Source: Ceratodon purpureus | Taxonomy: Eukaryota; Streptophyta; Bryopsida; Pseudoditrichales; Ditrichaceae | DNA: 64,000 nt | Assembly: GCA_014871385.1 (NCBI GenBank) | Contig: CM026421.1 | Coordinates: 12,272,603-12,336,602 of the forward strand | Direction of reading: 5' to 3' | In this document: piece by piece, positions 36,113 to 49,100 of the stretch | Position numbering within the stretch: position 1 is the first letter of the stretch | Layout: each line of letters begins with the position of its first letter | The notes under the pieces: generated by a model | Database searches by the model: none | Told to the model about the DNA's origin: nothing | What the model saw: the letters and a program-made list of their open reading frames with translations, nothing else | Made by a program: the position numbers and the translations under genes

Positions 36113-38219
36113 TGTGAAGGCGGGTTTTCATTTTCTGTAGAATTGAGTACAAGGTGAGATGTTTGCTACACATATTGGTTGCGTTATGTATATCAGTTTC
36201 AAGGAGACATTTAAATCTGTAATTCTAATTTTTTGTTGAATTCTATAACCATGCCACTTCTTTATTCACCTTTTTGTGAATAGTTTTAAAATGATACACA
36301 TGACATTCGATTTTTGATTTTGTTTATGTCTTTTGTTAAAAGAGAAATTTGTAATTTGGCTTGGAATAACGTATTTTTATACATTTTAAGAGCATACCAC
36401 ATATTAAATTCCTTTCTTTGGTAGTTTGTTTTTTTATTTTTTTTCTTTATTTTTTTGTATTTTTTCTGTTTAAGTTTTTTTTGGGGAATCGGATGCATTT
36501 CTAATTTGTTTTGTAATTTTTTTATTATGTTAAATTGTGGAATTTCATAAGCATACCAGTTATGCATTCACCAATTTTTAAAAAGGAGCACTTGTAATTT
36601 GGTTGGTAAAGTGTATCATTGAACATTAATTAATGGCTCTACAAATCAATGCAAAGAATTCCTTTCCTTTGAAGAGTCAAATTTCTTCTGAGACACTTTA
36701 AATGAACATACAATCCGTTGGTTTGCATTTTGTTGAATTATAATTTCAAGCATTTAAGCTTCTTTTTTAAATTTTAATTTTATTTCTTCAAGTCTCCAAT
36801 CATACCATTTATTCATTCACCTTTGCACCGAAGCATTTTTAATATACCCTTGTCATCAACAAAGTTTTGTTTGTTGGCTATGTCTTCTATTTTATTTCGT
36901 CTTAATTTGAAGTTTATAATTTAATTCATTAATCCATGTGTTGTGCTCTTTAGTTTTTTTGGTTTTTTTTATTTTTACGAATTCCTCTTTAAAAAATTTC
37001 TTTGTCATGAATTCAAATTGCTTTTTTAGTTTCATCTTTTATTTTATTTCACTACGCTTGAACTTTGATTTTTGGCTTTGATATGACCTTGTCAATGCTA
37101 TCAACTCCTGTTTACTATTTAAAAAAAAATTGATTTCTATTTAGACTTCAGAATTAATTTTGAATATGTGATCATTTTAACTTCTAAGGCTGCCACCTAA
37201 AGAGTAGCAGTATTTTATGTTTTTTTTTCCGCTTTGCAATTGTTATTTTGACGGTGATACATCATCTTGTTGTTTACATTTTGTCCACAGATCACATTTT
37301 ATTAACTTCAATTAAAATCATCAAGTTTGACAAATAATTGTAATTTGCAGATTCTTAAGGGTACAAATTAAAAAATATGATTAGCAGAGCATATACAGAA
37401 TGGGCATATTATAAATTGAAATTCTGAATGCCATTAACGGCACAAGCATCACGTGGCTGAATGTTAATGGTTACGCCCCGGTACTCTAATGCTGTTATTT
37501 TCTAAATCCGTCATGAGTACAACCCCGGCAATTTTTTTCAGTGGTAGGATGATACTCTAAACCCGTCATTCCCAGGAGAGTGACATCTTGATGATGGAAT
37601 TCCGTAACTGCATCATCATGGAGACGCATGAAGGATCGTGGCCGTTCACGATGCGCGGGCAAAGAAGGAACGGCTGGGACTTCGTCTCTCCCGTTTCGGT
37701 TTCGTCTTCGTCGTTTTGGTTTCCCATTCGTTTCTTCCTCCGTTTTGGTTTCGGTTTTGCAGTAGGGTTCTTGTTCACCCCGAGATCAGTGCTGGGGCTC
37801 TGGATCAACCCGAAACTGAATGAATTGCAGAGTTGGATGAGTGAATGCGTGTTTTCAAGCTTAGTGGCGGCTCATCGGGAGTAGGACTGACTCGGTGAAA
37901 GTTCTTTGCTGGTGAGGAGGGGAGGGGACTGTGCGACTGATCAGTTGGTTTAGGAGGCGTATGTTTGAGGAGGGAGGGAGGGTGGCAGCATGGGTGCCTA
38001 GGTTGAGCTCAAGCAGGGGTAAGTTTCGGTTTCCCCTTCGTTTCTTTTCGAAGTGTGTCATGTTCGGGGATGTTTAGTCGGGGAAGGTGCTGGTTGGGTG
38101 GTCGTTTTGAGTTCTGCTTGTGTTTAGGGCAATGTGGGTGATGTTGCAAGTGAATCAACCTGAATTAAAGAAGTGACCTGTTGATGATGCAGAATTAATC
38201 AGAACTAGGGTTTCAGAGG

Positions 38220-41200
38220 ATGGGGAGTGCAAGAAGTGCCGCGGCCAAGCGTAAGGCCGACATACTCAGGAGGGATGCATTGCGAGTGGAGACAGCGAGG
38301 GCTAAGGCAACAAGGAATAGAGCGAAGAATCGGAAACTAAGGAAGGCAGCAGAAGAATCGCGAATTCATGAACAGGTTGCTTCCGAGGCGTGCGGTACGA
38401 GTGAAGGAACGGCTGATGGGTTGTTTGAGAGAGCGGTGGCCCTCAGTTCCAGCCAATTGGCAATCAAGGTCGACGAATTGACGTCGGGTAGGGGGATAGA
38501 ATTCCAGAGGGCTGTCTTAGAGAGGTTCTTGACTTCGCCGATTCTTAGTAATGTCTTGCCGGAGAGTGTACTGCGAGGGAAAGAGTATGAGCACTGTAGG
38601 ATAGTCTGTAAGGGGATCGCAAGTGCATGGTCGAGTTTGAAGTACGCCAAGGGAAAAGATCACCGGATGGCCCGAAATGTTTTGGAGGCTGCCGTGTTAT
38701 CGTTGGAGGATGCGGATTGTCAGGAGGCTGCTTCGACATGTATTGGTATGAATAAGCGAACTCTGAGGAGAGGCGTACTTCGGAGGAGCTCTCTAAATGC
38801 TGGTGTTCAAGGGGAGGTTTGGGCGATGAACACGCGAAGAAAAAGAAGCGATGCTCTGCATCAAGCTGTTGTCGATGCAGTGGTTACCTTCTGGAGCGAA
38901 GAAACTAGCGTGAGCCCGTCCAAGAAGGATGTTCGTCGCAAGAGAATTGGCGTCAATCGGTTCGTTTCACATGCGGGGCACTGGCTTGAAAGTAGCCAGG
39001 TTCGTGGTGGCTTCGGCTTCTCTTGCATTTCTGTATTGTATTTTATTCATTTAAGCGCTTTTCGGTTCCAGAGGTTCTTGTTCCAGGCGTCTTCTTTTCT
39101 TTGACTCGAGCGCTGTGTCTTGCTACAAGGTTTGCCCATACGCCATGCCCTGCTTCAAGAGATGTGTACGACCAGACTTTCCATGTCAATGTCGTCGGCT
39201 TCTCTTGCATTTTTAATTCATTTTATTTAATTCTTGTTGAGCGCATTTCGGTTCCACTCTTAGAAGTCTGTCCAATTTCTTTGTTTCTCTTTCAACTGCT
39301 CTTCAGTTGCTCCTTTTTCTTCTTCTTTCAGTTTCGGTGTTGTCATTCATGCTTGACTTCCTGGCTTCCCACAGCCCTCTTGTTTTTCTATAAAGGTGTT
39401 CTTGATTTTGTGGTGACTTCACTTTGATTTGTTTACTTGGTGAGGCAAAACTGTTATTCAATTCTAACGGTGCTTTTAATTAAGAAAACAGGATTTAAAT
39501 GTTAATTGAATTTTCCGGCCCCTAGGTCATGGTTCAGGGTCGACTGACTGTTCCGTTTTTAATTGTTGGTGGTTCCTGCTCCTTTTCGGTTTTTAATTGT
39601 TGGTGGTTCCTGCTCCTTTTCGGTGCTGCGAGGTCCTATTCGGTGCTGGGAGGTCCTATTCCGGGATTCTGGCCTTCCTGTTTTAAATGCCTGTCATGGT
39701 CTCCTCTTCGTCACGTTTTCCTTTGGTCTAGCAGTTGATTACGCTGATCCTGTATGCTGATCCTGCATGCTGATCCTGAATTACGGACTTTCTGGATTTT
39801 TCGATTGGAATACTGAATTCCAGCGTAAGTTCCTTTCCGATTTTTAAATGTGAATTCCTTCAAGTCCTTACTCTCTCCGGGCATCTTCCTTTCCTTGATG
39901 TTTATCGACTAATGAGGATTGTCCTTTCCTGAACCGGAAGTCCTTCCTGTCGTTGTCTGTTCCTTCCAGTCCGGATTTAATTGGTGGTTTCCTTCCAGTA
40001 CCGGGACATGTGATCCTGTTCCTTTGTCCGATCATGTACGTCTGTTCATGTTCCTGTCTGTACATCTGTTCCTGTCCTTTTCCTTTGTCCGATGTACATC
40101 TGTTCCTTTGTCCGTAAGAGATCTGTTCCTTTCCTTTTCTTTGAGCCATATTAAATTACCGGGTACTTGAATGTTATCACAGCGTTGCTTTGCTTTGTTA
40201 TAATTTTCACAGCTTCGAATGCTTCCATTCTGTTATCACATCTTGGAATGCTTTGCATAATGAACGTGAATTAGTGGACACTAATTTCTGTGGCTGTTTC
40301 TCTATAAATGCAGCTGGATTTTTACACTAGTTTTAAGGCTATCTACGGGCACTTGAAGGTTTCCTTCGTGTCGTTCAGAAAGCTGCGACCCTTTTACATA
40401 AGGCGACTTCGAGATTTCAATTCTTGTTGCTGCCGGTATCATCAGGAGATGGAGGAGATCACAGCAGGGTTCAACAACATGAGAGCCGCAAAGTTCCATG
40501 TAGGAGTTGGGGTTGACAGTTGTAATTGTTGGTGCCCAGACCTATGTTGCAAGGCCAGAGATGGAGGGGCAATCACTGGGGTGGTCACATGTCAAAGTAA
40601 GTACCACACTTACAAGCGTAGTAGTCATCTGTGGGAGCAGTGCTTGTGCCCACGCGAGCCTGGCTCTGACTGGCACAACCTCAGGTGCGTTACAGGCGAA
40701 TGCGAAGATTGCGGTTTCCAGTTGATCCCGTTGTGTGATAGAGAGGTCGACCCTGCAAACGAAACCTTGTTAGAGTGGCGGAGGTTTGAGATGGTCGAAG
40801 CAGGGAAGACTAAAGCCGGGGATCCGAAGAAGGTGCTGCGGCTGGAGTATAAGAAGACAACTGCAAAGGCGTTCCTGGAACATGCAGAATCAAAAATCCC
40901 GGCATTCCTTCGTCACCAGCACACAGCGCGATGGCAAGACGCTCAGTACCGAGCCTGCATTGAAGGGTTGCAGCCGGGAGAGATCATGAGTCTCATAGAC
41001 TACGCCGAAAATTATTCATTTAAAGGACAGAATGAAGTACAATCGCAGCACTGGTACAATTTCCAGTTGACAATCCTGGTTCACATTACCTACACTGTCA
41101 ACCCAGACTACGACGTGACCGACCCAAAGTCCAAGAAGCGACTCACAGAATATTATTATTATATTAGTGATGACCCGAAGCACGATTCACTCTTTGTGCA

Positions 41201-42622
41201 GCACTGTCTTAATTTACATTGGTCGATGTTGTGTGCAGCTGGCTCAACACCATGCAGACACATAGTGTGGTCTGACGGCTGTGCGTCGCAATTTAAAGGC
41301 GCCACAGCTTTCTTTTATGTGTCAAGGTGCAGTCACAGCTCTCCTTTTCCTTTCCTTTGCGGCTGAATTTCCTGAATTTGCTAATTGGCGTTTGATGCTT
41401 GATCTGTTAATTTTGTTACTTGGCGTTAATTTGTTTTCGATCATCGCTTGTTTCAAATCACACTGTATGTATACTCATTTGTGTGGATTCTAACTTTAAC
41501 AGTTCCCGATAATCATGTGAAAATTGTTGCGCGATGCAACACTGTCTTTGATCCAGGTACCCTTCACTCACACTCTCTGAGGAAAATCCGAATGGTTGTC
41601 AAATGGACTGGCATTACTGGGGGAGTGGTCACGGGAAAGGGCCACACGACGGAGCAGGAGCATGCTTGAAGTCTGGGCTAAGAAAGGAGCAACTCCGAGT
41701 GAACAGTACGCGCCTTCACAATGCAGAAGACGTTGTAAATTTCTTAAGATCATCAATGAACCAGCCGCATGCCGCTTACCCGGGAGCACGAAGAGACGTG
41801 AAGCGTAATTTTGTTCTGATTGGTAAGACTGATGTGTGCCGTAAAGTTTCCATGGGGTGTAGGACTGTGCCTGGCAGCCGCAGCATTCACTCGGTGCGTA
41901 GTGTTGGACCTGCTAATAATGTACTCCTTGAAATGAAGGACTACTCTTGCTTTTGTGTGGGCTGCGTCTCCAGAACAGATAGAGAGAACTCATGCCCCAA
42001 CAGACATTACGCCAAGCCCTGGACACTAAAGACGTTGGAGCCACTCCGACCAGAAGAAGCTGTTCAAGAAGAGGAGGACCCTGATGTCGTGTGGCCTTCG
42101 GAACCAGACAGTAACGATCTTGCTTCCGAGCTCAACGTTGGTGATCACTTTGCTGTACATGCAGATCCATTGGACCCGAATGCTTCTGGGGCTAAATTTT
42201 TTGTGTTGCTATGCACAAAAAGAATGTACGTTGTGGAGGAGAACCGAGCTACTGATTCCTGGGGTGGAGTCTTCGATCGGGACGACGAGGTAGTCGAGGG
42301 CTTATATTATCATCAGCAGGGGATGAATCGCCACTCCTACCTATTTAAGGGAACCGCAGGCAGCGCCCGTATTTATTCCCACTTAGTGCTGGCAACTAAG
42401 TTCACTATGAAGTTACTTCCCCACAAACGAAAGGGTTCTACATCTGTATATCAACTGAGTCCATCCACACTTGCGAAGATTGATGCAGCAATCAAAACGA
42501 GAGAAGAGCGGGACGAAATACACTCTTCACAGTGTGCATCAGATGAATCGGACACTGACTTAGAGGACGAAGACTCTGCTTCGGAAGGAAGCTCCGACGG
42601 TGAAAGTGATTCCGAGAACTGA
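38220..42622 (+). CDS. Transposase-like protein with DYAENY / SDGCASQFK / HGKGPHDG motifs
   Basis: Exons 38220-38999, 40314-41326 and 41557-42622 join in phase (CCAG|GTTCG, TGCAG|CTGG, CAAG|GTGCAG, TCCAG|GTACC) to 952 residues with no internal stop. Residues 1-55 are basic and helical. A Cys-rich segment at about 330-400 (NCWCPDLCCK, RCVTGECEDCG) is probably zinc-binding. Then come IDYAENYSFKGQNEVQSQHW (Asp489), IVWSDGCASQFKG (Asp581) and HYWGSGHGKGPHDGAGACLK (Asp629). The same motif order is known to me from many uncharacterised proteins in cnidarian and arthropod genomes, so I infer an RNase H-fold transposase or a derivative. The last 300 residues hold a GDHFAVHAD...DEVVEGLYY region resembling an SH3/BAH-like fold and an acidic tail. 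Introns are rich in pyrimidine tandem repeats. The nuclease function is unproven. Confidence 0.75.
39540..40135. repeat. Tandem repeats within intron 1 of the transposase-like gene
   Basis: Two copies of a 33-bp unit (attgttggtggttcctgctc...) at about 39557-39625, two copies of a tcggtgctgcgaggtcctat unit, three tgctgatcct units near 39745-39780, and repeated ttcctttgtccgatgtacat-type units at 40020-40130. Confidence 0.75.
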
Positions 42623-42784
42623 TATCTGAAGTCAACAATTCCTACCAAGGTAAGTAGCCTAATTGGACAATCTGAATATAAATGCCTTTTCGGATATGAA
42701 TTACTGTATGTTCTTGTGCATGTAGCTAGGAGCATTCAGTATTCTAAGAATTTTAACTTTCCTATGTGCTTCGCTTTTATTCAG

Positions 42785-42836
42785 ATCCTTGTGTATGAGT
42801 ATATGAAGAATGGTAACTTGGGCGAGCACATTTCAA
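42785..42836 (+). pseudogene. Fragment of a receptor-like kinase exon
   Basis: After an acceptor-like TTTATTCAG the sequence codes ILVYEYMKNGNLGEHIS, the subdomain V hinge signature of plant receptor-like kinases. Nothing of the rest of a kinase domain is seen on either side. A short captured or decayed exon. Confidence 0.7.
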
Positions 42837-42839
42837 GTA

Positions 42840-44200
42840 AGACCTGGGATCTCAGCAATGTATCACAAGTTGGCATCTCAAAGGCGACATTTGATTTTGA
42901 TACTCATTCTCCACCAGGCCAGCTGGCACTGCCGGGTGAGACTTTATATTCTGTGGATCTGAATTTTCTTTGAATACATCGTGAGTTTTATGTGTTTTTA
43001 GAACACAGGTTAGAAAAGTTTGTGTCAATTCACTATCTGGCATCGCGGTGCCTAATTCTTGCATGTAAATGCCTGTATTTTACTTCTACGTGTATTTTAC
43101 TTCTACGTTACGGGTATTTTACTTCTACGTTACGGGTATTCTGTTATTCCTACCTATTTTACATGAATCTTTGTTTTGTTAATTGGCGTCAATGTCTGAT
43201 CAGGTTGAAGTCACAAGCTGCAGTAATGTCTGTTTCGCTCTACCCTTGCAACTCTAGTTTCTAAACTAAATCTCATTCCTGTTACAAAAGAAGGGGACGG
43301 ACGGTTTGATACTAATTCAGTTATGAACCTTATGCTATTCTTTCTAACTTTTCTATTGAATTCAGGTTTATGATTCAGTGATGGAGTATGCGGAAGGAAA
43401 CTGGTTTTTTTTCAGGTTCTGGATGTTTGTAGTCGTATGTTTGAGGTATGTGCGATCATTTTTACTACTTTTTATTTGTTTCTAAGCTTCTTCATATTAA
43501 ATTTCAAGTATGCCTACCCAACTGTTACAAATTCATACATAAGACATATCCACGTAATAACACTTTCACACATGTAGTGCTTCGTCACAGATTTAATTGA
43601 TGCAAAGTAATTATGAAATTCACTTATTGATTGATCTCAAATCTTCAGCTTTTGATTGATCCGATTGCTTATAATCACATTTCAGTACTCAGTTTTAGGT
43701 TTCATGTATAGGCAATGATTGATTTGTGCAACTTGCTTTTTTCTCATATGATGCCACATAAATGTACTTCAAGTACGGATGAAGAAGTAAGTTAGTAAAA
43801 CTTCTGAAATCTTCAGTTTCTGATTGATACACTTGTTTACGATTGAGCTTGATCCTTGCTTAATTTCTGATATGATGCACTTATTTGGTAGATAAATTAC
43901 AGAATCTTCACCTTGTTATGAATTCAGGGTTCAAATCAAGTACCAGGGGAGAAATCAGTGCTCCGCTTCAGTTAATGTAAGGGGATCCTCCACGCATCTT
44001 TGATCTGCTCTGAAATTTCAAGGTCAGGTACGCTTCAATCACTGCATCCACCCCTGACTACTTGTATATAAATCGCACTCTGTTCTCCCAATGCCATGCG
44101 CTCCAACTTCTTCTTTCCATTTCCTTTCTCTGTCTTCCTCTCTCGTTGCTCACAGGTTTCCACAGTTGACAATTTCTTGTGCAGAGTGATCTAGTGAGGT
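42840..44200. other. Intergenic region, no gene seen
   Basis: AT-rich DNA holding three near-copies of tattttacttctacgttacgg at 43076-43140 and the leader of the 170-residue gene at its right end. Confidence 0.4.
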
Positions 44201-44213
44201 TCTCTTTCTCAAC

Positions 44214-44726
44214 ATGGCTGCTACGATTGATCTTGTTGCGCCTAGCGCCATCCTCCACGCGCTGTTGTCACAGTTGGTGGAAGGGAACAATCCGTGGGAT
44301 GCGGCAGACTTTGGGGAAGAGGGGTGGACTCCACCGATTGCCTGCACGATTGAGGACGTTGAAGCTGCTCGAGGCACCTGCAAGGCGTGGAAGCGCTTCA
44401 TCGACAGAAGCCCGGAGTATACCTGTATTCGTTTTGCGCGATGGGAGTATGAGCAACTGGCCGATCACGGATGGAACACGAAGAAGGAGTTTGTGGAGTA
44501 TCAGTTCTCCGTGAACTGGGCGTATTTTGGCAAGTCCTGGACCTTGCAGGCTCCAATGCATAACCGCCGATTCCGAGTGACCCCCCTTGCTGATCTGAGC
44601 TTCGCCGAGTTGATGGAGCTGCGTGGAATGCTTTGGGACTCCGGAAATCACGTCATGTGGCTCGCACCTGGAGAGAAAGTGGCCCCCTTCATTTATGCAT
44701 GGGCTGCCGAAGGTGACCGCACTTAA
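44214..44726 (+). CDS. Unrecognised 170-residue protein
   Basis: A single ATG-to-TAA frame of 170 residues with plant-like codon use. It begins MAATIDLVAPSAILHALLSQ and contains a helical segment IEDVEAARGTCKAWKRFIDR that looks somewhat like an F-box-type or substrate-adaptor helix, followed by an aromatic-rich region (WNTKKEFVEYQFSVNWAYFG) and ADLSFAELMELRGMLWDSGN. No signal peptide or membrane segment. A pyrimidine-rich leader (44095-44160) lies in front. It sits between the transposase-like gene and the double-RING gene and may be cargo of the same element. No family can be named. Confidence 0.55.
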   Translation: MAATIDLVAPSAILHALLSQLVEGNNPWDAADFGEEGWTPPIACTIEDVEAARGTCKAWKRFIDRSPEYTCIRFARWEYEQLADHGWNTKKEFVEYQFSVNWAYFGKSWTLQAPMHNRRFRVTPLADLSFAELMELRGMLWDSGNHVMWLAPGEKVAPFIYAWAAEGDRT

Positions 44727-45236
44727 GTTTCCTCTTTCTGTATGTAGCACTGTAACCGTGTTAGAATGGTCCGGTTGAGTGCGAGTTCTCAGTATCATGT
44801 TGGTTGTGGCTTTGATTTCAGCTCCTTCACAGTGAACTCAGGTTACGTTTCCCTTTGTTCTTTTAGTTTTCGGAAATAGTGCTTGTTGAGGCAGCTACTG
44901 TTATTTTACTCGTTATTAGATCCGGATAGGTTATTGTAGACTACTGCATGTGCATCCTCTCCGACCCTAACTTTCTGATCACTGTTGCATATGGCATTCA
45001 TGCTCCGATTTTCCATGTACTTTTTGTGAAACAGTGAAATCAAATTGTGTTTAACCTTAAATCGTGCTTCTTATGGCTCTCTGGCATACATCACCCAGGC
45101 TCTACTTTGGCCGCTTTTATTGTGTAACTTCATTTGCCGCCATGATGTTTTAAAGCAACTCATTTGTTTCTGTGCACCTTGCTTTTCCTAATTTCTTTTC
45201 TTGTGCAACTTCTAGCTTGTCACAGCACTTGGAGTT

Positions 45237-45395
45237 GTATGTTATCACAGCATATGTATGTTATAAACACAACTTGTATGTTTCGGTAGTTCTTGTACAG
45301 AGTATGTTATCGCAGCACTTAGATGTTATCAGAGCACTTAACTGTTATCAGAGCACTTTCCTTTTTATCACCGCACTTGTATGTTATCACAGCAC
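45237..45395. repeat. TGTTATCACAGCACTT degenerate tandem array
   Basis: Six or so units like tgttatcacagcacttgta, separated by 5-20 bases. Related units (tgttatcacagc, gttatcacatcttgg) occur in intron 1 of the transposase-like gene at about 40172-40245. Confidence 0.75.
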
Positions 45396-45409
45396 TTCTT
45401 TGTTTCCTC

Positions 45410-46170
45410 TGTGCAGTCCGGCACTCTGTGCAAATGGTCTCGGAACCATTCTTCTCTGCAACTCAACCATTGTTTCAACTTTGCCAATAAAATATAAATA
45501 TTAAAAACAAATGGTCTCTGGTGTGCTTCATTGCCGACTGACGGTAACTTAACCTCCAGCTAGTAGGCATGCAGGCAAGATTGTGAATTGGATATAATAT
45601 AATTCAATCTCATTATGAAAATCAATGAAGGAGATTGACCCAACATTACTATCTTCCATCTTAGCAACCCAGAGGATTGATGCTGGCTCGATATTATACT
45701 GTGAGATGCCAATGCTAGTTGGGAAGTGGAAGAATTCCAGACTCCATGGTCGAAAGAAATGTCAAAAGACTCGTGAACTGAAACTCAAAGACTCCTACTC
45801 AAAGACTCCTACTCTACATTTTCGTTTGAGTCATTCAATAAAAGAAACAAGGTGCGGAGAGACTATGCACACAATCTTAGAATCAATTAGAGAGTAGACG
45901 GGTTGAAAATATAAAATGAAAATCCTGAAGTCATAAAATCAGGGTAACGTTCCTCAGGTTTCCAAATCACATTAAACCGAAACTGTTAAGTCGCAACAAG
46001 AATACGACACCATGGCTGACACCGAATTGCATGCCCCTAAATTCAACCCGCCTTAAACCCTAAACCACTCCCACCCGGATGCCTCCTCCGATAAAAACCA
46101 AAACTATACGAGGGTTTACTTCTACATAACAGATCACATTGCTAATCCTACTACGATATACCTCTGTTCA
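45410..46170. other. Region between convergent genes
   Basis: Only a chance-looking 90-residue frame (45625-45897) is present; no product recognised. Holds the 3' flank of the double-RING gene. Confidence 0.35.
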
Positions 46171-46179
46171 TACACCAAT

Positions 46180-49100
46180 CTACATGTCCCTAAACTTCGC
46201 TGGAACAGTCTGCCGACCCGTTCCATTCCGTGGCACCCGAATTCCTTGCCCCGAACTTTCTGGCCCTGATCTCTTCACCACGCTGCGTGGACGCCTCGGC
46301 TTCTTCTTTGGTGGCTCATCTTCCTTCACCAAACCTAGAATTTCATCCATTGTCCGCTTCACAATCCGAGTGTGGTTCATGCTGTCATCTATTTGTTCTT
46401 TTTCGCTCCGCTTCTTCTTAACTACTGTGCTGCGTTCCTTCTCTCTGGCAGGGTTGGGCGAGGTTGAAGGGGGTGCTTCCAATTGGTGGCTTGTGGTGGC
46501 TACTGTTTCTGTCTGTTCTGCTTCATCAGTGGTCAACAACACCTCTTCTTCGACTCCTTTCAGTAGATGCTCAACTGATACAGAACGAACACCACCTTTC
46601 CTAAATGTTTCATCATCGCAGTAGTGAACTAACCCGTCATTTCTGTGGTCGTCTTCGTCGGATTCTTCATCGCTCTCTACAATGTCAGCACACTCCTCAC
46701 CCGAAAACGCTACGACAGGTGCACCTTTGCTCCCGAGATCTTCATTGTTTCCTGTACTAGCCGAGGCCATCATACCTGTCGCTCCTCCCTTCACCGCCAC
46801 GTTGCGGATTGTGTGTACCTTTGCGGTAGCTTCCCATCCCCCAATTTTTTCCTTGCAGGTTGGGCAGACAGTCATTCCATTAACACATCCGAAACAGAAT
46901 GTGTCGTGACCACATGCCTGTGTCACGGGAAGATCAACGTCAGTTCCTGACATGGGCGGTAGTCATCGAAGTCAACAACATTTTATTTAATTTGGTATCC
47001 TTATGGAAGGGAATTTAAAGAACCCCCTTTCTCTCAGCATTCAATCCCAGCACATCATTAACCTCCTAAACCCTATGCTTTCACTTCAACCAATTCAACA
47101 CCTAACAACATCAACGCTCACATCTGGAATTGCTCGCTCTCACAACGAACATGAAAGGTTCTACACAAAAAGCAACCTAAGAAAACACAATAACATGTAC
47201 AGCCACTCCCAACTCACATCCCCAAACCTAACAAAGAAACGACCAGAAGCTGATCATCACCACGCCACTTCCTCCCCCACTTCCATCAGTTACAAACCTA
47301 ACAATGCTCACAATGCTTGCACTCATCACAACCGACATGAAAGAGCTGCAACATGAAACGTAACCTTGAAAAAAAATGCAAAATGCATGCAGACTCACTT
47401 GTCATTCAGAAAAAACTCTCCAAACACATATCCTGATGAGCAACAGTCGTAATAATCTCTCAATGGCCATGAATTCACTCTCCTCATTCTATACACCTAC
47501 ATGACAGTATACCATTAACCTCCTAAACCTTACACTTCAACTTCCACAAATTATCCAACATGCTTCTACATGAAATGTAACCTAAAAAGAACAAAGAAAA
47601 ATGTGTTATTTTCAAAGAACCCAACAGTGTATCCTCAAACCTAAACCCACCATCAGTGCGCTTCTTCTTCAATAAACTGCTTGTAACTATCAGCATTCAG
47701 CAACAACTGCACCTCGGATGGGTCCTTGAGACACTAACCTTCAGTCTCACAGCAGAAGCCTTTGACTTGCACACATGGCAAGTACCCGGCACATTCCCCT
47801 CTCCCGACGCACATCCACGGCTGGCCTCCCACACATTGTTCTCGCTTGCCTGTGAGCCCAGCGTATTCCTCTCGCCTTCTTCACAGCTCGAGACCACGCC
47901 TGACTCTGCAACAAAAACAAGAAAAATAAATTAAAGCATACTTCCATTTCCAAGTGCAAAAATGAGTTCCACCATCTCAAGTTTACAGGACCCCTTTCTG
48001 ATTTATCTGAGACTGCGCTTGGGAGCATCCTGAATTATCTGAATACAAAGGACTACAGTTGACATGGACATCACAACGGAAATCTACAAGGAGCTTTCCG
48101 GGATTAAGGAAACTCCCGGAGCATCACATCCTCCGGAGCTGCTGACCCAGACCTCATTACAATTCCGGAGCCCTTTCTCTTCCTGTTCCTTACTGCTAAC
48201 CCGGACAACCTCCGGAGCTATTGACCTACTTTCCTCACATCCTCCGGAGCCCTTTTGATTCCTGACTACAGCTCTTGACATCAGGACCTACGGATGGCTT
48301 CCGGACATTCCGGACCGTAAAATATTGGACTTCATGAATTCTAACCTCCGGACATCAGAATCACTAAGCTCCGGACATCAGGAACCCTAAACCTCTACAC
48401 AAGCGGAATTTGTAACGTCAGGACATCCAAAGGACCTAAGGAAAGATCTAGTCCTACATATATTCTGAACATCCGGATTAGAAGTCCTGATATTTGCGAC
48501 ATCTATAGCAACCTCTACACATCCGGTAGGAGGTCTGGCAATCCTTTCTAAGTGCATCACATTAACCTCCGGAAGACTTCAGGAATGCTACAGCACCATG
48601 CATACAAACTCGACAAGATTTCAGGAATGCTACAGTACCATGCAACACACTTGGAAGTACTTGTTACTTAGAAAGGAACAGAGAAATCGAAATAAAGAAA
48701 TCCGGGAGCAAAATTAAAGGATCCTCTCTAAGACAACACATGAAAGGATGTTACACAAGAAACAAGATGTCAAGTAAACACACCTTTCGCTTTCTCTTCA
48801 GCGGCCGGTAAGGAGCGAGAAGCCTGCACCTGCTCTTTCTTTACGACCATCACAGGGGACTGCGCCGAAGTTCTTATCCCCAATGCTATCTGATGGCGAC
48901 GTACAAAAGCCTTCCCACAGTCGGGTAGAAGACAACGCGATGACACCTTGGCGTGCTCAGCAAGACACCAAGGGTGATAGCAATGACCGCATCCAATTGG
49001 CACGTAATCAAAACAAGAATACCACAGGCGACAAACAGGACAAGGATTCAAGGTGTGTACTGTTTGAACCGGCTGTTCGGGACATGCTGCGATGGGCAAG

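Larger units (their letters stand above)
33850..37560. other. AT-rich intergenic region, no gene seen
   Basis: About 3.7 kb with no recognisable product. It includes a 30-T tract (35705-35734), a telo-box-like tandem repeat (36045-36112), and long T-rich stretches between 36400 and 37200. Confidence 0.45.

Noticed and set aside
45625-45897. 90-residue frame with protein-like composition
   Set aside because: No motif, no conserved neighbour and no promoter or splice context; likely chance.
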